Shown here: piece by piece, positions 1 through 7,260 of the stretch
Position numbering within the stretch: position 1 is the first letter of the stretch
Layout of the letters: the number at the start of each line of letters is the position of its first letter
Assembly (NCBI GenBank): GCA_036703985.1
Contig: DATNQN010000140.1
Span: forward strand, 1-54,973
Source: Leptolyngbyaceae cyanobacterium
Lineage (GTDB): Bacteria; Cyanobacteriota; Cyanobacteriia; Cyanobacteriales; Aerosakkonemataceae
DNA: 54,973 bases
Reading direction: 5' to 3'
Notes under the pieces: generated by a model
Databases searched by the model: none
Told to the model about the DNA's origin: nothing
The model's input: the letters and a program-made list of their open reading frames with translations, nothing else
Position numbers and translations under genes: made by a program

Positions 1-27
1 CCCATCCCCCCATCCCCGCATCCTCCT
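1..27. repeat. C-rich CCCCATC-type short repeat at window edge
   Basis: The first bases repeat the unit CCCCATC imperfectly. Similar G/C-rich heptamer tracts recur on the opposite strand near 18386 and 18825. It is noncoding and probably part of a longer array cut by the window edge. Confidence 0.5.
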
Positions 28-83
28 ATGCCCTAACCTGGTATGATTGACCATCAGTTTGTCGATCGCAAAGGAGTATCCCC

Positions 84-455
84 TTGTTCTTTTTTCCACA
101 GCCTCCCTACTTCTTATTGTTAGCTGGGTTATTGGCAGGGATCGCATCTGGTTTAGCTTTTGAAGCTAGTCTCAAAGAATTGACCCAGGAATGGGTGAGA
201 AGCCGTTCTACACGAACCCTTGCTCATTTACAAGGGGTACAGTTACAGCTTCCTTTTCTGGGAATTTGTATCGGGATTTGCGTTTTTTTGGCTTCCGGTT
301 TAGAAATTTTTGGCTTTCCTACTAACCTTTCTTACCTGATCGGTATACCTTTAACTGTTTTAATCGCTTTACTGGTTTGGTCGCAACTTAGCAAACTCTT
401 AATCCAGTTAGAACGGGGGGGTTCGCGAGCAATAGATTTAGACTTTTTAAGCTAA
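84..455 (+). CDS. small integral membrane protein, unknown function
   Basis: I do not recognise a named family. The 123-residue product has a hydrophobic stretch at about residues 9-25, a polar middle with a charged WVRSRSTRT segment, and two further hydrophobic stretches at about 55-72 and 80-100, so roughly three membrane segments. The start is a TTG at 84, supported by a strong AAGGAG ribosome-binding site at 71-76 eight bases upstream; no ATG in frame fits as well. It stands alone, about 210 bp before a UbiA-type gene on the same strand. It looks like one of the short conserved cyanobacterial membrane proteins, but that is an impression. Confidence 0.6.
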   Translation: MFFFPQPPYFLLLAGLLAGIASGLAFEASLKELTQEWVRSRSTRTLAHLQGVQLQLPFLGICIGICVFLASGLEIFGFPTNLSYLIGIPLTVLIALLVWSQLSKLLIQLERGGSRAIDLDFLS

Positions 456-666
456 GAGCTTATTCAGAATAAATTTTTTTTAGGACTAGCATCTTTTCTT
501 AGAAACAATTAAGATGCTACTGGAAAATAAGTCATTTCCTTACTAGTGTAGGGTATGACTTTTTTTATAGGTATAGCAATCGCTAAGGTGGTTAGGACGT
601 TCTTAATTCTCGAAACTCTTGATTCTAGACCCTTCTTCCCCTAGCCTCTAACCCCTAGCTATCAAT

Positions 667-1590
667 ATGAAGTTTCCTTTGTTAACAGCACTGCGCCCTC
701 GCCAATGGACAAAAAATTTAATAGTGTTTGCTGCGCCTTTGTTTGCTTTTAGTATAAACCTGCAATCTTTGTTAGGTAGTTTGCTGGCGTTCGTACTTTT
801 TTGTAGTGCTTCTAGTAGCTTTTATTTACTTAATGATATTGCAGATATAGAGTCCGATCGCAAACATCCGGTGAAGCGTTATCGTCCGATCGCTGCGGGA
901 CTGGTGAGTATTCCAATTGCGATCGCAACGGCAGTAACTTTATTGAGTTTAGCGATCGTTCTCGGTTGGTTGCGATCGCCTTGGTTGGGCGTAACCATTA
1001 TCAGTTATGCGGTTTTGCAAATCGCTTATAACTGGCAATTAAAGCATATCGTCATTTTGGATATTTTAGCGATCGCCACTGGTTTTGTCTTGCGAGCTTA
1101 TGCAGGTGCATCAGCAACCAGCATTCAATTATCCTCTTGGTTCTTACTTTGTACTGCGATGTTAGCTTTATTTCTAGGTGTAGAAAAGCGCAAAGCAGAA
1201 TTGCGGTTAATCGAAATCAAAGGTAGCAAAACTCGTGCTGTCCTGATCCGCTACTCTATAGGGCTGCTCAATCGGATGGAAAATGTAGTGACTAGCGGTA
1301 CTATTTTAAGTTATGCCATGTGGAGTTCCGGGCCGCAAGTGGGTGGCGCTTCCACCCGTTGGATGTTACTAACATTACCCTTTGTTTTATACGGAATATT
1401 TCGCTATCAACTCTTGAGCGACCCCGCAGAAATTTCTCGTCGCCATAAACCAGGTAGTATTTCCGGCGGACAAAGCGAACGTCCAGAAGAAATTTTATTA
1501 ACAGACTTACCGATTTTATTAACAGTTTTATACTGGATTACTACCAGTTTTATGATTTTATTACTTAAACATCATGGCGTAATTCAATAA
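667..1590 (+). CDS. UbiA-family prenyltransferase, decaprenyl-phosphate phosphoribosyltransferase-like
   Basis: UbiA-superfamily integral membrane enzyme of 307 residues. The N-terminal LRPRQWTKN signature, the first aspartate-rich motif NDIADIESDRKHPVKR at about residues 56-71 and several hydrophobic helices fit the subgroup typified by mycobacterial Rv3806c, which moves phosphoribose from PRPP to a polyprenyl phosphate rather than prenylating an aromatic ring. The product in this organism is inferred, not shown. A YqeG-like HAD phosphatase gene starts 15 bp downstream, so the two are probably co-transcribed and may act in sequence. Prenylation of a quinone or chlorophyll precursor is the alternative, but the sequence resembles the phosphoribosyl subgroup more. 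Confidence 0.75.
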   Translation: MKFPLLTALRPRQWTKNLIVFAAPLFAFSINLQSLLGSLLAFVLFCSASSSFYLLNDIADIESDRKHPVKRYRPIAAGLVSIPIAIATAVTLLSLAIVLGWLRSPWLGVTIISYAVLQIAYNWQLKHIVILDILAIATGFVLRAYAGASATSIQLSSWFLLCTAMLALFLGVEKRKAELRLIEIKGSKTRAVLIRYSIGLLNRMENVVTSGTILSYAMWSSGPQVGGASTRWMLLTLPFVLYGIFRYQLLSDPAEISRRHKPGSISGGQSERPEEILLTDLPILLTVLYWITTSFMILLLKHHGVIQ

Positions 1591-1605
1591 AATATAGATA
1601 GCAAT

Positions 1606-2121
1606 ATGATAAAACAATATTTTGTAACCAAAGAATACAGACTAGCTTCCATCAAGCTAGAATCACTAAAACAAGCTGACATTCGAGGGATTATTTTAGA
1701 TTTAGATAATACCATCGTTTCCGAAGACGATCGCTATGTATCTCCTCATGCAGAAGCTTGGATTGACGAAGCAAAATCAGCCGGATTTAAGTTTTACATC
1801 CTTTCCAATGGTAAACGCAAATATCGCGTCAAATATTGGTCGCATCGTCTCGGTATTCCTGCCATTAATCCCGCCAGAAAACCGTTTCCTTGTGCATTTC
1901 GCAAAGCGATCACACAAATGAAATTGACACCAAAACAAGTCATAGCAATTGGTGATAGTCGCCATACAGATATGTTAGGGGCATTTTTAGTTGGTTGTCA
2001 TTTCATTCAAGTTGCTACTCTACCCCATCCCTTTCGCTGGTGGGAAAAATTATTTGGCAAAAGAGTACAAATTCCTTATCCTGTTAATGAAGAAATTTGG
2101 GATTTTGAAGGATTTCGATAA
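1606..2121 (+). CDS. YqeG family HAD IIIA-type phosphatase
   Basis: HAD-superfamily phosphatase of 171 residues. Motif I is LDLDNTIV near residue 31 (nucleophile and acid/base aspartates), motif II is the SNG at about 67, and motif III/IV is the lysine region plus IGDSRHTDML at about 116. There is no cap domain, as in class IIIA. YqeG relatives include yeast Gep4 and plant PGPP1, which dephosphorylate phosphatidylglycerophosphate, so a role in phosphatidylglycerol synthesis is the family-based guess. Its position 15 bp behind a polyprenyl-phosphate phosphoribosyltransferase-like gene suggests an alternative: removing the 5-phosphate from that enzyme's product. A 14-bp-arm palindrome follows the stop codon. 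Confidence 0.85.
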   Translation: MIKQYFVTKEYRLASIKLESLKQADIRGIILDLDNTIVSEDDRYVSPHAEAWIDEAKSAGFKFYILSNGKRKYRVKYWSHRLGIPAINPARKPFPCAFRKAITQMKLTPKQVIAIGDSRHTDMLGAFLVGCHFIQVATLPHPFRWWEKLFGKRVQIPYPVNEEIWDFEGFR

Positions 2122-2134
2122 TACGAGTACACAG

Positions 2135-2163
2135 AAACCCGGTTTCTTGAAGAAACCGGGTTT
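2135..2163. repeat. dispersed palindrome, copy 1 of 3 (possible terminator)
   Basis: Arms of 14 bases, AAACCCGGTTTCTT and its exact complement, flank one base (G). Nearly identical copies lie at 33321-33353 and 50910-50942. This one sits 13 bp after the stop of the HAD phosphatase gene, so it could stop transcription, though no U-run follows. Confidence 0.85.
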
Positions 2164-2214
2164 ATAGCCAGGATTTTACAATAACTGTTCTGTTTTGGCT
2201 GATGCCAATCGATA

Positions 2215-3123
2215 TCAAAATAAACTTTTAACCTTATCCTTCATGCGCCGCCAAAGAGGTTTTGACACCACCTTTTTGGTTTGAGGTGGTTTCGGTTCGT
2301 TCAAATAACGATAATATTCCCAAATATCCCAATAAGGACAACCCGGTTCAATTCTAATTCCCGCCCAGTGCAAATATTGTAGCGGTTGGTTAACCTTCGG
2401 ATCGATTAACTGTTTTCCTTCATATTTAAAATGTCGGCTACCCGCCCAATTTCCAGGTGCTTTACCGGGTCTACGCACGATATTAAAGCGGCGAGGTACC
2501 CGCTTCAATATCATATAATTAATGATAGGTTGGTCGGAAGTTTTTTGAGAAAAGTCAAAGTATTCCGGATGAGCGGCGCATTCGGCAAATGTTTCGTATA
2601 AATCATTTTCGGAAATCAATTGCTTTTTAGATGCCCAAAATCCGCCATTAAAGATATCCTTGAGTTCTGCTTCCGTAAATACCTTATCTTCTATTACTTT
2701 TGGCGTAAATACGTTAGTAATTCCGCCACCATGTTGGTAATCGCAACATAGAAAATCGTAATCAGTTAGATAATTTAAGTTATCGCTAATTTTTTCAAAT
2801 ACGACTACATCGGTGTCTATATACAGAAATTCATCGAAGGGGCCAAACCAACAAGCTTGTTTGCGAAATTGATTCGGTCTGGCAAAAAATTGCTCTCCAA
2901 AAATTTGCTGTAGTTTTTTGGATAGACGTTCGATAAATTCTAAATCTTCGTAGATTTTTACGTTATATTTTTCAGAGAGGAGAGCGGCTATCTGTTGGTA
3001 ATTGTCATCGTAAGGAATTAAGACAATGGGCGTGTCTCGATCGTAATAACGGATACTATTGAGGAGTGCGATCGCCTGTTCGATTACCTTATCGTTAGCA
3101 GTGATGTAAATTCCGCGAGACAT
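2215..3123 (-). CDS. Npun_R2821/Npun_R2823-type glycosyltransferase-like protein
   Basis: A 302-residue cytosolic protein with a nucleotide-sugar transferase layout: N-terminal RGIYITANDKVIEQA, then a DxD-type metal-binding motif in LYIDTDVVVF at about residue 100, then FNGGFWASKK and LHWAG segments typical of glycosyltransferase family 8-like folds. It resembles the cyanobacterial family named after Nostoc punctiforme Npun_R2821. Donor and acceptor are unknown. The C-terminus is lysine/proline-rich. It is convergent with the UbiA/HAD pair and lies next to the polysaccharide region, consistent with surface glycan work. No strong ribosome-binding site is visible before the ATG. Confidence 0.65.
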   Translation of the reverse strand: MSRGIYITANDKVIEQAIALLNSIRYYDRDTPIVLIPYDDNYQQIAALLSEKYNVKIYEDLEFIERLSKKLQQIFGEQFFARPNQFRKQACWFGPFDEFLYIDTDVVVFEKISDNLNYLTDYDFLCCDYQHGGGITNVFTPKVIEDKVFTEAELKDIFNGGFWASKKQLISENDLYETFAECAAHPEYFDFSQKTSDQPIINYMILKRVPRRFNIVRRPGKAPGNWAGSRHFKYEGKQLIDPKVNQPLQYLHWAGIRIEPGCPYWDIWEYYRYLNEPKPPQTKKVVSKPLWRRMKDKVKSLF

Positions 3124-3538
3124 AGTTAAAATCTCTGTAATTCAAATAAATATTTTCGCCAAGTAAAATTTTAACAAATATAAATATTATCCCAACCAAC
3201 TAACTAAAAATCTTTAAATTTCATAAATCTTTACTTTATAAAATGTTGTAAAAAGTAGGTCAACAGCTAGATATCGGTTATCGTAAGGAACGAGCGCAGT
3301 AGAAGTAACTAGTTGTTAAGGTCTATACAATTATCAGAACAGATCGCCGAGCCGCTCTATTTAACTCAGCAATACTTTCAATACCTCGACGCATGACTAG
3401 ATGATCGACTATAATATCGGATTAAGAACAATAATTGGAGTTCTAGCATTAACAAAAATATTGTTTGTCAGACTAATTGAAAAATTGTAATTATTTTGAT
3501 CTTATTTAAATCTGCAAATTTCCCCTAATTTACTCAAT
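3124..3538. other. 415-bp AT-rich gap between divergent genes
   Basis: It separates the reverse-strand glycosyltransferase-like gene from the forward MBOAT gene, so it must carry both promoters. It is AT-rich with no convincing reading frame, tRNA, riboswitch or clear operator. I see nothing specific in it. Confidence 0.5.
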
Positions 3539-5122
3539 ATGTTATTTAACTCCCCAGAATTTATTTTTTTGTTCTTGCCGATCGCATTGTTAATTTTCTT
3601 TATAATCAGCAGACAAAGCGATCGTCGCATGGCGATCGTTTGGTTGATAGCAGCCTCATTATTTTTTTATGCCAAAACGAACCCAGCCTTTTTGGTGCTA
3701 CTAATCTCTTCAATAATATTCAACTACTACGCGGGATTAGCTTTAAACAATCAACTCGCGTTCGAGCGATGGAAAATTCCCCTATCTCGGAAATGGCTTT
3801 TAGGCATTGGAATTGCGGTCAACCTAATTTTACTCGGTTATTTTAAATACGCCAACTTCTTTATTACGACCATCAATCAACTAAGCGGTACAAATTTTAG
3901 CATTGGAAAAATATTTTTGCCTCTAGCGATATCTTTCTTTACTTTCCAACAAATTGCTTACTTAGTAGATGTTTACCGAGCAGAAACTAAAGAAGAAAGT
4001 TTTCTTAACTATTTGCTTTTTGTTAGCTTCTTTCCCAAACTAATAGCAGGGCCGATCGTTCGCCATCAAGACATGATGCCTCAGTTTCGCGAGGCTTCCA
4101 CTTATCGATTTAGTCAAGAAAACTTAGTAGTGGGAATCACGATTTTTTCAATGGGGTTCTTTAAAAAAGCTATATTTGCTAACAGCATGGCCTTTTTTGC
4201 TAACCCGGTTTTTGACTCTGCTGCTCGAGGAATAAATCTCACATTATTTGAAGTTTGGGTTGGTGCGCTTGCCTACACGTTGCAGCTTTATTTCGATTTT
4301 TCAGGTTATTCCGATATGGCGATCGGCATTGCTCGAATGTTTGGCGTCCAATTACCATTAAATTTCGACTCACCTTATAAAGCTCTCAACATCTCCGACT
4401 TTTGGCGTAGGTGGCACATTACCCTTTCTAACTTTTTACGGGATTACATTTACATTCCCTTAGGCGGTAATCGCAAGGGAAATTTGCGGCGATACGTCAA
4501 TCTGATGCTTACTATGTTATTAGGAGGTCTATGGCATGGTGCGGGTTGGAATTTTATAATTTGGGGCGGTTTACACGGCGCTTATTTAGTCATTCATCGA
4601 CAATGGCAATTGTTTAGAAAAGCGCTCGGTCAAGATTTACAAAAAAGCTCTTGGTGGAGCAGGTGGTTAGCGCGGCTCGTTACTTTTTTAGCCGTAGTTA
4701 TTTCTTGGATTTTTTTCAGAGCAGAAAATATGAAAGCAGTCAGCATTATGGTAGCAGGGGGAATCGGTTTTAACGGTTTCTCGTTACCGCCATTTTTATC
4801 GGGACGGCTACAATTTATGCAGAATTTGGGCGTTCGATTTGATGGGTTAATGCCGAATTTAGAAACAAATCCTTGGTATGCAATTAGTGGGATTTGCGTT
4901 TTACTGGCGATCGCGTGGTTTGCACCTAACACTCAAGAGTGGTTGGCTCAATACAAACCCGCTCTTGATTATCAACCCGCAAAGCTTATTCATCCTCTCT
5001 GGACAAAATTACAATGGCAACCAAACATAGTTTTTGGTATTTTGTTCGGCTTTATGTTATTCTTTTGCTTCAAAACTTTTTTAGAAGCAACTCCTAGTGA
5101 TTTTATTTACTTTAATTTCTAA
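3539..5122 (+). CDS. MBOAT family O-acyltransferase (AlgI-like)
   Basis: Polytopic membrane O-acyltransferase of 527 residues with about ten hydrophobic segments. Diagnostic stretches are FDFSGYSDMAIGIARMFG at about residues 252-269, DFWRRWHITLSNFLRDYIY at about 284-302, and GGLWHGAGW with the catalytic histidine near residue 333. AlgI/DltB/PatA relatives move acyl groups, usually acetyl, across the membrane onto alginate, peptidoglycan or teichoic acid. The target here is inferred to be an exopolysaccharide because of the neighbouring glycosyltransferases. The following gene, five bases after the stop, encodes a membrane-anchored protein that is likely its periplasmic partner. Confidence 0.9.
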   Translation: MLFNSPEFIFLFLPIALLIFFIISRQSDRRMAIVWLIAASLFFYAKTNPAFLVLLISSIIFNYYAGLALNNQLAFERWKIPLSRKWLLGIGIAVNLILLGYFKYANFFITTINQLSGTNFSIGKIFLPLAISFFTFQQIAYLVDVYRAETKEESFLNYLLFVSFFPKLIAGPIVRHQDMMPQFREASTYRFSQENLVVGITIFSMGFFKKAIFANSMAFFANPVFDSAARGINLTLFEVWVGALAYTLQLYFDFSGYSDMAIGIARMFGVQLPLNFDSPYKALNISDFWRRWHITLSNFLRDYIYIPLGGNRKGNLRRYVNLMLTMLLGGLWHGAGWNFIIWGGLHGAYLVIHRQWQLFRKALGQDLQKSSWWSRWLARLVTFLAVVISWIFFRAENMKAVSIMVAGGIGFNGFSLPPFLSGRLQFMQNLGVRFDGLMPNLETNPWYAISGICVLLAIAWFAPNTQEWLAQYKPALDYQPAKLIHPLWTKLQWQPNIVFGILFGFMLFFCFKTFLEATPSDFIYFNF

Positions 5123-5126
5123 GTTT

Positions 5127-6083
5127 ATGCTATACAGCAGATATCTCAAATACATCTTAATGGGGTTCGCGATCGCATCCCTAATTTTTGGATGCTTGGT
5201 CTTTTACCAAATGGGCGCTCCTACACAAACTTCTCGCTGGATTTACGAGTTAGATACCATCAAAACCAACTATGCTAAATCCCTTGAAAAGCCGAAAATT
5301 TTGTTAGTTTCTGGTTCAAACACGCTCTACGGAGTTAGTTGCGATACGATTTGGCAAGAAACAAAAGTTCCTTGCGTTAATACCGCTATTACTCAAGAAC
5401 TAGGTCTTGATTATATCCTCAGTCACGCTCGGAAATTAGCAAATCCGAAAGATACTATCTTGATGCCCCTAGAATATCAGCTTTATTTGTCGAAAGGCTC
5501 ACCTAGCGAACTGTCGATCGACTACGTATTTGCATACGACCCAAATTATTTAAAATCCGTTGATTTATTGACTCAAATTAAATATATGGGCGGCATTTCA
5601 TTCGATAGACTAATGCAAGGTATATTAACCAAGCTTAAACCATCCCCACCTACTAAAAAGTATCAAGGCAGAATTAATCAGTATGGAGATACTGTGGACA
5701 ATGGTAAAAATGCTATGACGGAACAGCAATTTAAGCTCATGGATAGCTGGGTTCCTTTTACATTAGATGAATATGCGATCGATAATTATGCCAAAAATAA
5801 GATTACTGAATTTATCAATTGGAGCAAGAAAAACAATATAAATCTTCTCGCTACATGGCCGAGTACGGTCAACTTCGACGCTTATCAAAAGCCCGGTACT
5901 AAAGCTTTTTTTCAAAAAATCGCCAGTCTTTATCAAAGTCAGGGCGTGCCTGTATTAGGTAAAGCAGAAGATTTCTTATACGAAAAACCCCTATTTTTTA
6001 ATTCAGTTTATCACTTAAATGATGTAGGAAGAAGCCAACGAACTAAACAAATAATCCAATTAACGCAACCTTATTTAAAGTAA
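5127..6083 (+). CDS. membrane-anchored partner of the MBOAT acyltransferase, SGNH/AlgX-like
   Basis: About 318 residues. One N-terminal membrane anchor (YILMGFAIASLIFG) is followed by a periplasmic domain. LLVSGSNTLYGVSC near residue 65 looks like the nucleophile block of an SGNH hydrolase-like fold, and VYHLNDVGRSQRTKQI near the C-terminus looks like the matching Asp/His block, although here the segment reads HLND. Proteins of this shape commonly accompany MBOAT acyltransferases (as AlgX/AlgJ do with AlgI) and complete acetyl transfer. I chose the ATG at 5127, five bases after the acyltransferase stop; a GTG at 5097 in frame would overlap that gene by 26 bases. Neither start has a clear ribosome-binding site. 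Confidence 0.7.
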   Translation: MLYSRYLKYILMGFAIASLIFGCLVFYQMGAPTQTSRWIYELDTIKTNYAKSLEKPKILLVSGSNTLYGVSCDTIWQETKVPCVNTAITQELGLDYILSHARKLANPKDTILMPLEYQLYLSKGSPSELSIDYVFAYDPNYLKSVDLLTQIKYMGGISFDRLMQGILTKLKPSPPTKKYQGRINQYGDTVDNGKNAMTEQQFKLMDSWVPFTLDEYAIDNYAKNKITEFINWSKKNNINLLATWPSTVNFDAYQKPGTKAFFQKIASLYQSQGVPVLGKAEDFLYEKPLFFNSVYHLNDVGRSQRTKQIIQLTQPYLK

Positions 6084-6099
6084 GTTAAAGGTGCTGTCG

Positions 6100-6154
6100 G
6101 GGCGGGTTTTATCCTTGAAATTTGGCGTAAAAAAAGTTTTTTGCTAACCCGCCC
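6100..6154. repeat. inverted repeat GGGCGGGTT / AACCCGCCC
   Basis: Nine-base complementary arms at 6100-6108 and 6146-6154 lie between two convergent genes. This could be a bidirectional transcription stop or an intergenic hairpin repeat. Confidence 0.5.
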
Positions 6155-6231
6155 ATATCAACTATGCTGTTGTAAATTAATCGGATAGAAAAGCAGTCTT
6201 AAGTCCTATTGATTAAAAAGTAACCCAACTA

Positions 6232-7200
6232 TCAGGAAAAATTTCCTGCAAAATTGGAGAGCCATTCAAGTAAGTTTAGTTTGTGTAGGATAATCTGTCT
6301 TGCTTCTGCGATCGCATCCTTAGCTGCGTACCAAGCATCCGGTGTAGCCGTTACCTCCTTAATATATGCCAAGCCTTTTTCATCCATACTTGGCAACCTC
6401 AAAAAACTACCAGGCGGCAACAACTTATCAGCAGCAGGCCCACCATAGTAGATTGGCAGGCACCAAGCCAAAAGAGCATCCCATAATTTTTCACTCACGT
6501 ACCAATTGTTATCAACATAATTTTCGATCGTCAAATTGTAATAATAAGGTGCCATTGCATACCATTTATTACCAATTTCTCCTAAGTTTCGAGTCCATGT
6601 CGGTAAATTTCTCCCATACAAATCGAACTCCAAATTGTTCTCTTGGAGGAGCTTCAAAAAATCAAACCGCTTGGCATGACTGGCAGCACGATTAACACCC
6701 GAAACGATCCAACTACAAGTTTTTACCTTTTCCGGTGGATTCATTTCATTGAGTTCTCGAAATGAATTGCCTATATACCAAATTGCAGGCATATAATCTG
6801 GATGAGGTGCGTAATCATCAGGCCCAGAAACGCATCCGCAGTATATTTGCGCGCTTTTATAGTGAGCGATAGTCCTTTGCAACACCTCTTCTAAAGGGGG
6901 TTCTCGCCACAGAAAAACGATCTTTTCTTGAGGAACTCCTCGCAGTTTAGCTTGCATCGATTCGAGTTCTTGTTCGTAGCGCTCCTTCCGTTTTTGATTG
7001 ACAAACCACCAAGGGCTTTTTTCAGGATCTTTTGGAAAGCTGAAGAAATTGTATAAAAGCATGAAATCCGGATTTGGGTCTTGGGTACGCATTTCAATAT
7101 TGCCCCAAGCTCCAAAGGGATAGGGAGTTTGATGCCACAACCAACTGCATTGCGTCAGTCCCGGATAAGTGCTAATCATCCCAACAGTTTTTCTACCCAT
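6232..7200 (-). CDS. glycosyltransferase family 10 (alpha-1,3-fucosyltransferase-like)
   Basis: A 322-residue protein. The C-terminal half carries the GT10 signature: YNLTIENYVDNNWYVSEKLW at about residues 221-240 followed by DALLAWCLPIYYGGP, matching the family pattern of an F/I-E-N motif then EKLWDAL plus a P-Y-G stretch. GT10 enzymes normally move L-fucose from GDP-fucose to the 3-position of a sugar such as N-acetylglucosamine. The donor here is inferred from family only. It is the last gene of a reverse-strand run with galE, three other glycosyltransferases and an ABC exporter, 60 bp downstream of the exporter, so it probably decorates the exported glycan or glycolipid. Confidence 0.8.
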   Translation of the reverse strand: MGRKTVGMISTYPGLTQCSWLWHQTPYPFGAWGNIEMRTQDPNPDFMLLYNFFSFPKDPEKSPWWFVNQKRKERYEQELESMQAKLRGVPQEKIVFLWREPPLEEVLQRTIAHYKSAQIYCGCVSGPDDYAPHPDYMPAIWYIGNSFRELNEMNPPEKVKTCSWIVSGVNRAASHAKRFDFLKLLQENNLEFDLYGRNLPTWTRNLGEIGNKWYAMAPYYYNLTIENYVDNNWYVSEKLWDALLAWCLPIYYGGPAADKLLPPGSFLRLPSMDEKGLAYIKEVTATPDAWYAAKDAIAEARQIILHKLNLLEWLSNFAGNFS

Positions 7201-7260
7201 ATATGAAATCTCTCATTAAAGACGAATTATCAGTTGTTTTATAACTAATTGAAAACCGAG

